Source: Procambarus clarkii (Eukaryota > Arthropoda > Malacostraca > Decapoda > Cambaridae). Taken from it: 64,000 bases of DNA. The notes under the pieces are model-generated. The model had not been told where the DNA came from. It did no database searches and saw only the letters and a list, made by a program, of their open reading frames with translations. The stretch covers positions 3,024,149-3,088,148 of the forward strand of contig NC_091216.1 of assembly GCF_040958095.1 (NCBI RefSeq), given 5' to 3'. Positions 1 through 9,545 of this stretch are shown here, piece after piece. Both the position numbers and the translations under genes were made by a program. Numbering within the stretch: the first letter of the stretch is position 1; each line of letters opens with the position of its first letter.

Positions 1-325
1 AGTTCATGTCGACTAAGACCGTGTCGACTAAGACTAAGTTCGCAAACAGGACACCTAGGGAAGAACCCATGGCGACCCCATCTACTTGCTTATACATGTG
101 CCCATCCAGGCTCAAGAAGGGTGCCTCTTTAGTACAAGCTTGGAGTAGTTTCCTTAGAATGGTTTCTGGTATGTCAAGAGGAGTACAGGCTGGATCACGA
201 TACACTCTGTCCGCTATCATCCCGATTGTTTCATTCACAGGTACGTTGGTAAACAGTGATTCTACGTCCAACGAGGCTCTTATCCCTGTGGCCCGTGTTC
301 CCCACAGTAGTTCCCCGTGTTGACT
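1..325 (-). mobile_element. Penelope-like element reverse transcriptase fragment
   Basis: Read on the minus strand from about 320 downward, one open frame gives DVESLFTNVPVNETIGMIAD and, further on, HMYKQVDGVAMGSSLGV. The first matches RT motif A (D in a DVxSLFTNVP context) and the second the A-M-G-S motif B of Penelope-like reverse transcriptases. Between them lies the expected spacer (ACTPLDIPETILRKLL). The similarity runs out near position 20, in a short direct repeat of GTCGACTAAGAC, and the element is cut by the window edge. PLEs retrotranspose using an RT related to telomerase plus a GIY-YIG nuclease. The nuclease of this copy is not visible. Family assignment comes from motif recognition. 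Confidence 0.8.
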
Positions 326-439
326 TATTGTGGGAAAAAAGGGATATGTTGAAACAGTTTTGGATGAGGTGAACAAACTTTTGACCAACACAAGACAGAA
401 CACGGTGCAATGGGTATAAATTGGATAAGTGAAAGGGAA

Positions 440-571
440 GAATGGAAGTAACTGCAAAGGGCCTATTGGCCTATACTTCCTCTTGATGCTTCTATATTGG
501 TACGGAGTCTTGAATATAGAAGCATCAAGAGGAAGTATAGGCCAATAAGCCCTTTGCAGTTACTTCCATTC
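440..571. repeat. Near-perfect 59-bp inverted repeat (hairpin)
   Basis: Arms 440-498 and 513-571 are reverse complements with a single C/T mismatch, around a 14-base spacer. The core GGCCTATTGGCC resembles a motif common in decapod CR1 3' regions (compare AAGGCCTGTTGGCCCATAC near 35820). It lies between two minus-strand PLE fragments and is followed by TTGATAACCTCAAGATAAG, a second small dyad. It could fold into a long hairpin RNA or cruciform. Function is unknown. Confidence 0.85.
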
Positions 572-759
572 TTATCTTGATAACCTCAAGATAAGATGAC
601 CATTCCTACCATGTAATCACAGAGAATGAAGAATTTTAGTTTAAAGCAGGCTTTGAAAAGAAAATGTGATTTGTCAGTCACCAACTTCTGATCTGGTGCA
701 TAGAAATCTTTATATTTTCCATCCAGGTATATACCCGGATGGAAAACGTGTCATAGAAA

Positions 760-2035
760 ACCTGGGTCACGGAAAACGTGCCTCACTTTCCACAGTCCAT
801 ATGCAGATGAAGTCACAATAACGTGGCTGAAGAAATGTTGGCCAAACCACACACTAGAAGATAGAGATGACGACGTTTCAGTCCGTCCTGGACCCATTAC
901 CAAGTAGATTGTGATATGACGAGGGAGGCACGGGTGTAAGTAAGGCAAGAGAGAGAGAGAGAGAGATGAGGAGGAAATCATAGAGGAAGGTAAAAGCAAG
1001 GCAAAAAGTACGGAAGAGATAGGTGAAATAAAGTGTGTAATAAAAGGAGTAAGAATAGGAATGTAAGAAAAAGAAGAGAAACAAAAAGGATGGGTAGGCT
1101 TATGGTAGGTCATGTTTGTTAGTAAGTTTTGGACATTTGAGTATGCACTGTGAAGAGAAGAGTCAACAGAAACAGTCAGGACTAAGGTTCATAATGGATA
1201 GGTTGTGTATCAGAGTCGTTTTGACAAGACGGTGTCTGTGCAGAGTAGAGGCAGGAAAGATTGTTTTAGAAGAAGACCCATCAATAGGATGATTAGAATC
1301 TCTAACATGACAAGAGGAGATTATTGTTCGTGTCTGCAGACTTACCACTTGATTTGTGTTCCCTAAGTATGTCATTCAGTGTGTGTCCAGTTTCTCCAAT
1401 GTATTGGAGAGGACAAGAGGAACAGGAAATAAACTCCAGCAGCATTATAAGCAGGAGTGGGGAGTGTGAAGCAGATTAGTTCGAAGAGTCTTAGTTGGTC
1501 GAAAAGCAAGCTTTGTCAAGAGGACGAAGGGTATTAGTAAGAGTTTTGAGTTGAGATATGAAGGGAAGGCAGAGCCACAGTGCTAATAGTTTTGGAAGCA
1601 GTTTTAGGATGAAAGAAATTTTGTTTAGCTTGAGAATAGGCACGGTTGATAAAATGTAAGGGGGTAATCAAGATGAGAGAGAGCTCTGTAAATAAAGGAA
1701 ATTTCAGAATAGAGAAACTGGGGGTCACTGATGCATAAAGCGTGAAAGAAGAGAGAGACAAGGACACTTCTTAATAGGAGGAGGATGGTAGGAAAAGAAG
1801 TGAATGTACAGACCATTATGCATGGATTTGCTGTAGACAGAAAGAGAACCTGGACACAGAGCTATGAACATGAACGTTTAGGAAAGTTAGGAGAGAATTA
1901 GATTCCCATTCAACTTTGGAATGGATGGAAGGAGCCAGATTGTTAAGTGAGGAGAGGAAATGCTGGAAATGACTAACGTCATGAGGCCATAAAGCAAATA
2001 TGTCATCAACATTGTGAAGCCATAGAGAGGGAAGG
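760..2035 (-). mobile_element. Penelope-like element, 3' half (RT C-terminus, GIY-YIG, tail repeat)
   Basis: Minus-strand frames read in order: NVDDIFALWPHDVSHF near 2000 (the YVDD catalytic motif, with Y replaced), VEWESNSLLTFLNVHVHS (RT thumb region), and, about 600 bases further on, CSSCPLQYIGETGHTL followed by LREHKSSGKSAD and HVRDSNHPID (GIY-YIG endonuclease with its upstream CxxC). The order RT then GIY-YIG is that of Penelope-like retroelements. Several frameshifts and stops separate the blocks, so the copy is dead. The 5' part is cut at about 2035 by a minisatellite. Downstream, 796-905 is the hammerhead-like tail repeat. The next element along is the PLE RT at 1-325, in the same orientation, as in tandem PLE arrays. 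Confidence 0.82.
796..905 (-). repeat. PLE-associated hammerhead-like tail repeat
   Basis: On the minus strand the unit reads GGGTCCAGGACGGACTGAAACGTCGTC and ends in CTTCTAGTGTGTGG (written here in two parts: stem GGTCC-loop-GGACT, then GAAACGTCGTC). The same unit recurs at 5487-5555, 11890-12147 and 45454-45611. A stem followed by GAAAC is the 3' half of a hammerhead ribozyme core. The CUGAUGA box is not intact here. A (GA)n run follows at 949-966. Confidence 0.6.
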
Positions 2036-2042
2036 CCTGGCA

Positions 2043-2480
2043 TGAAGCTCGGCATGAGGCCTGGCCAGAGACCTGTCCCCCGGGGCCCGGCCGGAGACCT
2101 GTCCCCCGGGGCCTGGCCGGAGACCTGTTCCCCAAGGCCTGGCCGGAGACCTGTTCCCCAAGGCCTGGCCGGAGACCTGTTCCCCAAGGCCTGGCCGGAG
2201 ACCTGTTCCCCAAGGCCTGGCCGGAGACCTGTTCCCCAAGGCCTGGCCGGAGACCTGTTCCCCAAGGCCTGGCCGGAGACCTGTTCCCCAAGGCCTGGCC
2301 GGAGACCTGTTCCCCAAGGCCTGGCCAGAGACCTGTCCCTCGAGGCCCGGCCGGAAACCTGTCCCCCGAGGCCCGGCCGGAGATCTGTCCCCCGGGGCCC
2401 GGCCGGAGACCTGTTCCCCAAGGCCTGGCCGGAGACCTGTCTCCCGGGGCATAGCCGGAGACCTGTCCCCCGGGGCCTAG
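2043..2480. repeat. 26-bp GC-rich minisatellite
   Basis: The unit is GGCCTGGCCGGAGACCTG followed by TTCCCCAA, about 16 copies. The central copies are nearly identical and the edges have variants (CCCCCGGG in place of TTCCCCAA). Because 26 is not a multiple of 3 and the unit lacks stops, all frames stay open on both strands, which creates spurious proline/arginine-rich reading frames. The block truncates the PLE on its left. Confidence 0.95.
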
Positions 2481-2886
2481 CGTGGCCCGGCCTGGCCTGG
2501 CTTGGTCTGGTATGAGGCCTGGCTTGAATTGGTGTGGCCTGAGGCCTGGTTTGGCCTGAGACCTGGCCTGAGGCCTGACATGGCCTTGCCCGAGGCCTGA
2601 CTTGAGGCCCAGGTTGGCGTGGTGTGGCCTGGCCTGAGGCCTGGCTTGGCGTATCTTGGACTGAGGCCTGGTGAGACCTGGCCTGGCTTGGCCTGGCCTG
2701 AGGTCCGGCTTGGCCCGGCTTGGCCTGGCCTGGCCTGGCCTGAGGCTTGGCTTGGCCTGAGGCTTGGCTTGGCCTGGCCTGAGGCTTGGCTTGGCCTGAG
2801 GCTTGGCTTGGCCTGAGGCTTGGCCTGGCCTGGCCTGAGGCTTGGCCTGGCCTGGCCTGAGGCTTGGCTTGCCATGGTCTGGCCTG
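2481..2886. repeat. Degenerate GC-rich repeat (CCTGGCCTGAGGCTTGG-type)
   Basis: Irregular reiteration of CCTGGCCTGAGGCTTGGCTT with many length variants. It is contiguous with the 26-bp array on the left and a CR1 3' tail on the right. It shares its words with the 3013-3440 and 3795-4085 blocks, so the three probably have one origin. Confidence 0.9.
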
Positions 2887-3012
2887 AGGTGGGTATGTGG
2901 GCCTGCGGGCTGCTCTAAGCAACAGCCTAGTGGACCAAACTCTCGCAAGTCAAGCCTGGCCTCGGGCCAGGCTTGGGGAGTAGATGAACTCCCAGAACCC
3001 CATCAACCAGGA
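2887..3012 (+). mobile_element. CR1-like LINE 3' tail fragment
   Basis: Contains the coding remnant YVGLRAAPSNSLVDQ-type (here VGMWACGLL..NSLVDQ in mixed frames) followed by the tail GAACTCCCAGAACCCCATCA. The same tail is found at 3700-3790, 6985-7015 and 20085-20115. Severely 5'-truncated. A minisatellite follows it immediately. Confidence 0.7.
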
Positions 3013-3485
3013 GGCCTGGCGTGGCCCGAGGTGTGGCCTGGCCTTGCCTGAGGCCTGGCTTGGCCTGGCCTGACTTGGTGTGGTTGGGCTTGAGGCCTGA
3101 CTTAGTGAGGTCAGGGGCCTGAGGCCTGACTTGGTGTGGTCGGGGGCCTGAGGCCTGACTTGGTGTGGTCGGGCCTGAGGCCTGACTTGGTGTGGTCGGG
3201 CCTGAGGCCTGACTTGGTGTGGTCGGGCTTGAGGCCTGACTTGGTGTGGTCGGGCTTGAGGCCTGACTTGGTGTGGTCGGGCCTGAGGCCTGACTTGGTG
3301 TGGTCGGGCCTGAGGCCTGACTTGGTGTGGTCGGGCCTGAGGCCTGACTTGGCGTGGTCGGGCCTGAGGCCTGACTTGGCGTGGTCGGGCCTGAGGCCTG
3401 ACTTGGCGTGGTCGGGCCTGAGGCCTGACTTGGCAATGGTCTGGACTGAGGCCTGGCTTGGCATGGCCTGAGGCCTGGCTTGGCC
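3013..3485. repeat. 27-bp minisatellite (CR1-tail linked)
   Basis: The unit is TGAGGCCTGACTTGGTGTGG plus TCGGGCC, about 12 copies between 3111 and 3435, with flanking degenerate units. A 27-bp period keeps frames open and gives a 9-residue repeat on each strand (for example QARPHQVRP). The array starts at the end of one CR1 tail and stops at the start of another. Confidence 0.93.
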
Positions 3486-3790
3486 TGGCCTGAGGCAGAG
3501 GTGCTATAGGCACAATCAGAGAACACTGTATAAACATCAGAGGTCCACGGTTGTTCAACGTCCTCCCAGCAAGCATAAGAAATATTGCCGGAACAACCGT
3601 GGACATCTCCAAGAGGAAACTAGATTTATTCCTCCAAGGAGTGCCGGACCAACCGGGCTGTGATGGGTATGTGGGCCTGCGAGCCGCTCCAAGCAACAGC
3701 CTAGTGGACCAAACTCTCACAAGTCAAGTCTGGCTTCGGGCCGGGCTTGGGGAGTAGAAGAACTCCCAGAACCCCATCAACCAGGTATCA
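3486..3790 (+). mobile_element. CR1-like LINE 3' terminal fragment
   Basis: One frame reads RGAIGTIREHCINIRGPRLF, then FNVLPASIRNIAGTTVDISK, then the diagnostic FLQGVPDQPGCDGYVGLRAA and NSLVDQTLTSQ, ending in the 3' UTR GAACTCCCAGAACCCCATCA. This is the C-terminus of the CR1-like ORF2 also present at 19840-20110 and 6820-7010. 5'-truncated; frame open to the stop. Confidence 0.85.
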
Positions 3791-3794
3791 ACCA

Positions 3795-4085
3795 GGCCTA
3801 GCTTAGCGCAGCCTGCATAGCCTGGCATTGCCCAGCCTGGCTTGGTCTGGCCTGAGGCTTGGCCCAGTCTGGCTTGGCGTGGTCTGGCCTGAGGCCTGGC
3901 TTGGCGTGGTCTGGCCTGATGCCTAGCCTGGCCTGGCTTGGCCTGGCCCAGCCCGAAGCCTGGCTTGGTCTGGCATGAGGCCTGGCTTGGCGTGTTCTGG
4001 CCTGAGGCCTGATTTGGCCTGACTTGGCCTGGCCTTGGGCGTGGGGCGGAGCAAGGCCTGGCTTGGCCTGGGGCTTGGCCATGCC
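3795..4085. repeat. Degenerate GC-rich repeat, third block
   Basis: Built from CCTGGCTTGGCGTGGTCTGG and variants. Follows the CR1 tail directly, as does the block at 3013. 4086-4216 is short AT-rich DNA with no gene seen. Confidence 0.88.
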
Positions 4086-4216
4086 ACCAGTGTTTCAATA
4101 ACTAATATTCCAAGGGCTAGTTAATTCCATCGAGTGTTACCAGAGTTCAATGGCTAAGTATATAGTTTACAATACTTCAGTGTTACAACCAACTAGTGTT
4201 TAGTATAATTTAGTGT

Positions 4217-4660
4217 TACACATTCATCCAGTTCCCCCCCCCCCCCCCTACCATCCATCCAGTTCCCCCCCCCCCCCTACCATCCATCCAGTTCCCCCCC
4301 CCCCCCCCTACCATCCATCCATCCAGTTCCCCCCCCCTACCATCCATCCAGTTCCCCCCCCCCCCTACCATCCATCCATCCAGTTCCCCCCCCCCCCCAC
4401 CATCCATCCATCCAGTTTCCCCCCTACCATCCATCCCTCCAGTCCCTCCGTACCATCCATCCATCCAGTCTCCTTCCCCACCATCCATCCATCCAGTTCC
4501 CCCCTACCATCCATCCATCCAGTTTCCTTCCCCACCATCCATCCATCCACCCCATCCAGTTCCATCCAGTTCCCTGCAATCCATCCATCCAGTTTCCCCC
4601 ACCATTCATCCATCCAGATCCCCCCCCCACACCATCCATCCATCCATCCAGTTGGATACG
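4217..4660. repeat. (TCCA)n / poly-C minisatellite
   Basis: Alternates CCATCCATCCATCCAG with C-runs of 5 to 13, giving a unit of about 28-32 bases that degrades towards the right. The minus strand carries runs of up to 13 G separated by short spacers, a configuration compatible with G-quadruplexes. Open frames here are artefacts of low complexity. Confidence 0.95.
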
Positions 4661-4677
4661 GTTGGATGAATACGTGG

Positions 4678-5167
4678 AACAGTGAAGTGGAACGGGTTAC
4701 ACAACACATGTAAGTTGAAAGTGTAAGAGAATCATGCATAGAATATTAGAAATATCGAATATTAGAAATAAAAAATAGTGGCAAGAGATGGCATCACGCT
4801 AGGCTGTGTTTACCCCAGCCACGAGGCCGACTCAGGGTATGACATGTCCTCAGTGATAATATATGGACAATATATTGTAATATGGAAATGTGTAATATGG
4901 TAATAGATTGAGTGAATACCATTGCAAGCCGGAAATCAGGCATAGAATTCCTTGTAATAATACAAGCAAATAATAAATCGGTGTTATAAATCGAGTAACT
5001 GGAAACTGGTAGCATCCATCCTGGGACAACAAGGGTCACTGTACATCACATCCCGACCATCTTCTCTACCCTACGCTAAGTACCTGCCCATAGAATTTGA
5101 ACAAATTAACATATATAATATTACAAATATACGGTATCCATATAATATTATAAATATATATATTTTA
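4678..5167 (+). repeat. Unclassified interspersed repeat, copy 1
   Basis: Aligns end to end with 15108-15655 in the same orientation. Shared blocks include AGAATATTAGAAATAT, GGCATCACGCTAG, CTTGTAATAATACAAGC, TAAATCGAGTAACTGGAAAC and ACCCTACGCTAAGTACC. It is AT-rich at its 3' end (ATATAATATTA repeats) and has no long open frame. Mobility class is unknown. It could be a non-autonomous element or an LTR/UTR piece. Confidence 0.75.
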
Positions 5168-5330
5168 ATGCAGAATAACCACATATGAAAAATAGAAAAT
5201 GTTTAACGCGTTTTCGGCTAATTCGCCTTAATCAGAGTAAAGTAGAATGATTCTACTTTGCTCTGATGAAGGCGAATTAGCCGAAAACGCGTTGAGCATT
5301 TTCTATTTTTCATATGCGGTTATTCTGCAT
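5168..5330. repeat. 163-bp palindrome with hammerhead-like core
   Basis: The two halves are near-perfect reverse complements meeting at about 5249 (AGTAGAAT/GATTCTACT). The right half contains CTGATGA (5263-5269), A, GGC-GAATTA-GCC (stem-loop), GAAA (5283-5286) and then the self-complementary AACGCGTT. This is the arrangement of a type I hammerhead core: CUGAUGA, stem II, GAAA, stem III. In the left half, read on the minus strand, the first box is CTGATTA. The expected cleavage-site pyrimidine after stem III is not clear (T-G follows), so activity is doubtful. PLEs are known to carry such motifs. Confidence 0.65.
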
Positions 5331-5486
5331 ACTTGGATTAGTGTTTTTGTGATCATTGTTGCATATATATTTTAATATGGGCCTTCTGCCGTTCTTATTC
5401 CTACTACACCTTACCGTTCGTAATTTTTGTCTTGTTCCTCGCCTCTCTCTTGCCTATTTATTGTCTTCATCACCTCCCTCATCACA

Positions 5487-5555
5487 ATCGACTTGAGAAT
5501 GGTCCAGGACGGACCGAAACGTCGTCGTCCCTTTACCTTCTAGTGTGTGGTCTGG
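5487..5555 (+). repeat. PLE-type hammerhead-like tail repeat
   Basis: Reads CTTGAGAAT, GGTCC-AGGAC-GGACC (perfect 5-bp stem, 5-base loop), GAAACGTCGTCGTC and CCTTCTAGTGTGTGGTC. The stem followed by GAAAC and a possible CG/CG stem III before TC resembles the second half of a hammerhead ribozyme; the CUGAUGA box is represented only by TTGAGAA. Abuts a truncated CR1 copy on the right. 5331-5486 is AT-rich with no gene seen. Confidence 0.65.
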
Positions 5556-7012
5556 TCAAAAGGAAGATCATGCCTCTCACAGCTACTTGACCATTACGAC
5601 AAAATCACTGAGGCATTAGAAGAAAAACAGAATGCAGATGTGGTATACACGGATTTCACAAAGGCATTTGATAAATGTGACCAAGGAGTGATAGCACACA
5701 AAATGAGGTCAATGAGAATAACTGGTATAGTAGGACGCTGGATACCCAGTTTTCTGTCGAACAAAACACAGAGTAACAGTAACCATATAAAATAGTCCAA
5801 GAGCAGTTAAAAGCTTGGTACCTCAAGGTACAGTCCATGCACTACTGCTTTTCCTTATTCTCATATCAGATATAGACTCAAATACAAGGCACAGCTTCGT
5901 ATCATCCTTTGCAGATGACACAAAAATCAGCATGAAAAGTACCTCTGCTAAAGACATTGAAAACCTACAAACAGAGATTAATAAAGTTTTCGACTGGGCA
6001 GCAGAAAATAACATGTTTAACAGCGATAAATTCCAAGTACTCAGATACAGTATAAATGAGAACCTTAAACATAATACAGGGTACAAAATAGTCAAATTTG
6101 CCCATAGTAGGAAAGCAACATGTAAAGGATTTGGGAATAGTGATGTCTGACAACCTAACGTTTAGGAGCATAACCAAACAAATTTTTTTTTTTTTTTTTT
6201 TTTTTTGAGATATATACAAGAGTTGTTACATTTTTGTACAGCCACTAGTATGTGTAGCGTTTCGGGCAGGTCCCTGGAATACGATCCCCTGCCGTGAAGA
6301 ATCGTTTTTTCATCCAAGTACACATTTTACTGTTGCGTTAAACAGAGGCTACAGTTAAGGAATTGCGCCCAGTAAATCCTCCCTGGCCAGGATACAAACC
6401 CATGACATAGCGCTCGCGGAACGCCAGGCGAGTGTCTTACCACTACACCACGGAGACTGTTGCGGCAGCCAGAAAAATGATGGATGGATTACGTGAACTT
6501 TCATATCCAGGGATCCCATCACAATGGTTGTACTATTCAAATCACTTGTGCTATCCCGTCTTGAGTACTGCTCAGTACTCACTTCCCCATTCAGAGCAAG
6601 AGAGATTGCTGAAATAGAGGGAGTACAAAGAACATATACGGCATACATAGACGCAATAAAGCATCTAAATTATTGGGATCGTTTCAGTTCTCCAAATGTA
6701 CTCGCTAGAAAGTTGACGAGAGAGATATCGAATAATATACACATGGAAAATACTGAAGGGCCAGGTCCCAAATCTGCACAGTAAAATAACAACATACTGG
6801 ATTGAACGATATGGAAGAAAATGCAGAATACTGTAGAACCAGTGGACATCTTCAAGAGAAAACTAGACTTGTCTAAAAAGTTCCGAACCAACCGGGCTGT
6901 GGTGGGTATGTGGGCCTGCGAGCACTCCAAGCAACAGCCTGGTGAACTAAACTCTCACAAGTCTAGCCTAGCCTCGGGCCGGGGCCGGGCTTGGAGTAGA
7001 AGAACTCCCAGA
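5556..7012 (+). mobile_element. CR1-like LINE 3' fragment with nested SINE
   Basis: Starts in RT at CLSQLLDHYDKITEALEEKQ, continues with VVYTDFTKAFDKCDQGV (motif A), a degraded GTVHALLLFLILISDIDS (motif B region), SSFADDTKISMKS (motif C) and the C-terminal RAREIAEIEGVQRTYTAYID. It ends in the CR1 tail and GAAGAACTCCCAGAACCC. It parallels the fuller copy at 15990-20120, for example HGFRAGSSCLSQLLDHYDK at 18830. Frameshifts and stops are frequent. A SINE (6182-6470) interrupts the segment between ICP(I)VGKQHVKDLG-type sequence and CGSQKNDG. A (TCCA)n array follows the tail. Confidence 0.85.
6182..6470 (-). mobile_element. tRNA-derived SINE with poly(A), nested in CR1
   Basis: Minus strand from 6470: GTCTCCGTGGTGTAGTGGTA carries a clear RNA polymerase III A box (TGGTGTAGTGG). 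About 50 bases on comes the B-box-like GGGTTTGTATCCTGG. The body ends in a long A-run (plus-strand T-run 6182-6207). Comparison with the uninterrupted paralogue at 19440 (GCAAGCAAATATTGTGGCAG) shows that the SINE sits at the equivalent of AAACAAAT/TGTTGCGGCAG. Confidence 0.8.
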
Positions 7013-7019
7013 ACCCAGG

Positions 7020-7412
7020 TAGCAGGCATCTATCCATCCATTTCACCCTACCATCCATCCATCCAGCCTCCCAGTTTCCCCCCCCCCCTCCCCACCATCC
7101 ATCCATCCATCCACCCACCCACCCACCCAGTTCCCCCGCACCGTCCATCCATCCACCCACCCAGTTCCCCACACCTTCCATCCATCCACCCACCCAGTTA
7201 CCCCCACCATCCATCCATCCAGTCCACCCCCCTACCATCCATCCATCCTTCCAGTTATTCCCACCATCCATCCAGTCCCCCTCACTATCCATCCACCCAG
7301 TTACCCCTAACAGCAATCCACCCAGTTCCCCTCTCCATCCATTCATCCATCCATCCATTTTCCCCCACCATCCATCCAGTTTTCCCCACCACCATCCAGT
7401 TACCTCCACCAG
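7020..7412. repeat. (TCCA)n/(CCCA)n minisatellite following a CR1 tail
   Basis: CCATCCATCCATCCACCCAC units with C-runs and GTTCCCCC, starting a few bases beyond the CR1 tail (CCAGGTAGCAGGCATCTATC). Same composition as 4217-4660. No coding content. Confidence 0.93.
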
Positions 7413-7679
7413 TAAGGTGAGGGGGAACATAGTAATCAAGGCAAAGATGCAATCTAAATTACTGCACAGCCACATCAGGAGAAAAACAAGAGTTAAAGAA
7501 CAAGTAGTGAAACTTAGGGTAGGGGCAGACAGATTCACTACAAACGACAAGGAAGTGTGCGAGGAACTGAATAAGAAATTCCAGATCTTCACATTAGAGC
7601 AAGGAGAAGGTACAGAGATAAGAGAGGGAATAGTACCAGGCACCACTAAAATAGTTTGGGATTACCAGTGGTGACATAT

Positions 7680-9545
7680 GGAAGCTCTTGTGTGGGGGTT
7701 TTCTTTTTTGCTTTCACGACTGCAATGCGTACGTCGCCAATGTACATGTGGCAGACGCTTCACGAAACTGTCGGAATTAGCAGAATAGAAAATACGAGAG
7801 CAACCGTACAGGGCCTGGGAGCACGGTCGAGTTAGTCCTTGAGGGTCTCTTCTCAGACTAGCCTCACCTGGTCCTGCTCCTCGTTGATCGTTGGAATCTC
7901 CTCAATGATTTAACACTTTAAGGGACTCCCAGGGTCCTCATCACATTTATAGTTTAGTGAATTAGGCAACTCGGTGTTGAAGACACCTAGAGCTGGAGTA
8001 ATTGATTGGCAGTATTCAGAAGTGGTTCAACGGAAACACCGCATAAAGCTTAACAGTAGTTTATTTACTAACTTAACCACTAATACAAAGGGTGCTTGAT
8101 TTACTTTAGATTGGCGTCAGAAAGGCTATGGTTGCATTAGTGAGACTCTTGATGTCTGGCTAATCGACTCGTATCCACTCGTGGAGTAACACCTAACTTA
8201 ACACAGTTGACAGCCAATCATTAACACGGCAACCTAACTGCTGGTATGCAAAGGGATCACAAGAGTTCCAACCGGATACTCAGTAATGATGATATGCAAT
8301 AAATCACAAAGGCACTGTCAATGGGACAGGCAATAACATGCACAATAATATCACACAATACTAAATGTGTGGTGTATGTGAAGCTCACATTCACAGACGA
8401 GTGAAATGCAGTGATACCACACAGATAAACACGCATTCACCGTCAATTCATCTATAACCTGTGACAGGTATGAGAAGGTGAGAACTGTGGTTGATACCTC
8501 AGATCAACACAGACACAATAAAACAATGACAAGATCTTGTACTTACAGATAAGGTACCTTTCCTTACTCACTCAGACACATTTATGCAAGAAGTAGGTGG
8601 CCTGACAGCTGGTTTCGCTCGTAGACACGGAGGGTACTTGCAGTAGGGCGTACTGTATGTCTACAGACATGCGCGCACACTCTTGGCACTGGTGGTGAGT
8701 AAGGGTGGTGACATCACGTGGTACAGTGAGGGGTGGCGGCGGCTGGCGGCTGCAGGTTATATGGTACCCTGCACTACACTGTACACTTTGGTACAGGTAC
8801 ACTGTGGTAAAGTCACACACAGATTACTTAGGCGGCGGCACTGCCTTAGTTCACTCTAAGTCACTCACAACAATCTTTGTCACCAGGGGTTACCTGATAC
8901 CAGTCTGTTTTGCTCTGGTGATTTTGTCACTATAGGCTTGTGAACAATATATTCACAATCGTGATTCTGGGCGAGTGTGGGGTATATCGAAAAGACGCTG
9001 AGTTAACTTGACGGTGAGGAATGGACGGTGTTCAGTCTATTGGCCGGTAGACAGAACACGTCCTCTGTGTAAGGGCTCCCTCACTTGAATACTCTACAAG
9101 GGCTGCCGGGCATCTCGTGGCACACAGCGCAAGAGAGTTACAATTTGACCAATAGCATTGCAGCAAATGAGCGGGAACCAATCATTATGACCGTTCGATG
9201 ATCAGTAGGAGTGACGTCATGAACACGTCACGACCACGTCGTAGCTGTTATTCTCCATTGCGCCGGTTGACCCCAGAGGTCAGACGGTCGCTGGCATCTC
9301 CCCTCTCTCATGCTCCGCACTGGCCAATGTACTCATTAACCCTGTAGCAAGTATGCTTAACTTCCCTGTATCTACTTCCTGCCTGGACATACGGCGGCCT
9401 CCATATTATGAAAGTGTTCCTGGTTAAGTGGGCATTCTGGAGATACCCAACATGCCAGGTCACTATCCAGGGTTAAGAGAGAGAGGCCTTGTCCACGAAG
9501 TTCGGTGCACTGTGCACTGCAATGAGCCATTCAAGTCAGCTGTGG
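7680..9545. other. Unidentified ~1.9-kb insertion inside CR1
   Basis: Separates two parts of one LINE reading frame, so it arrived after the LINE. No frame longer than about 80 codons, no recognisable protein, and no terminal repeats or target duplication that I can define. The minus strand has an AATAAA-type signal (plus-strand TAGTTTATTTACTAACTTA near 8055). The right third is GC-richer with paired ACGTCA/CACGTC words around 9215-9240. A solo LTR in minus orientation is one possibility. Confidence 0.35.

Noticed and set aside
1816-3720. Proline/arginine-rich frames of 130-370 codons
   Set aside because: By-products of 26-bp and 27-bp GC-rich minisatellites; they run into unrelated PLE and CR1 sequence.
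5163-5330. Confident call of an active hammerhead ribozyme
   Set aside because: The core boxes match, but stem III is minimal and the base after it is G where cleavage requires A, C or U; left as a hammerhead-like finding.
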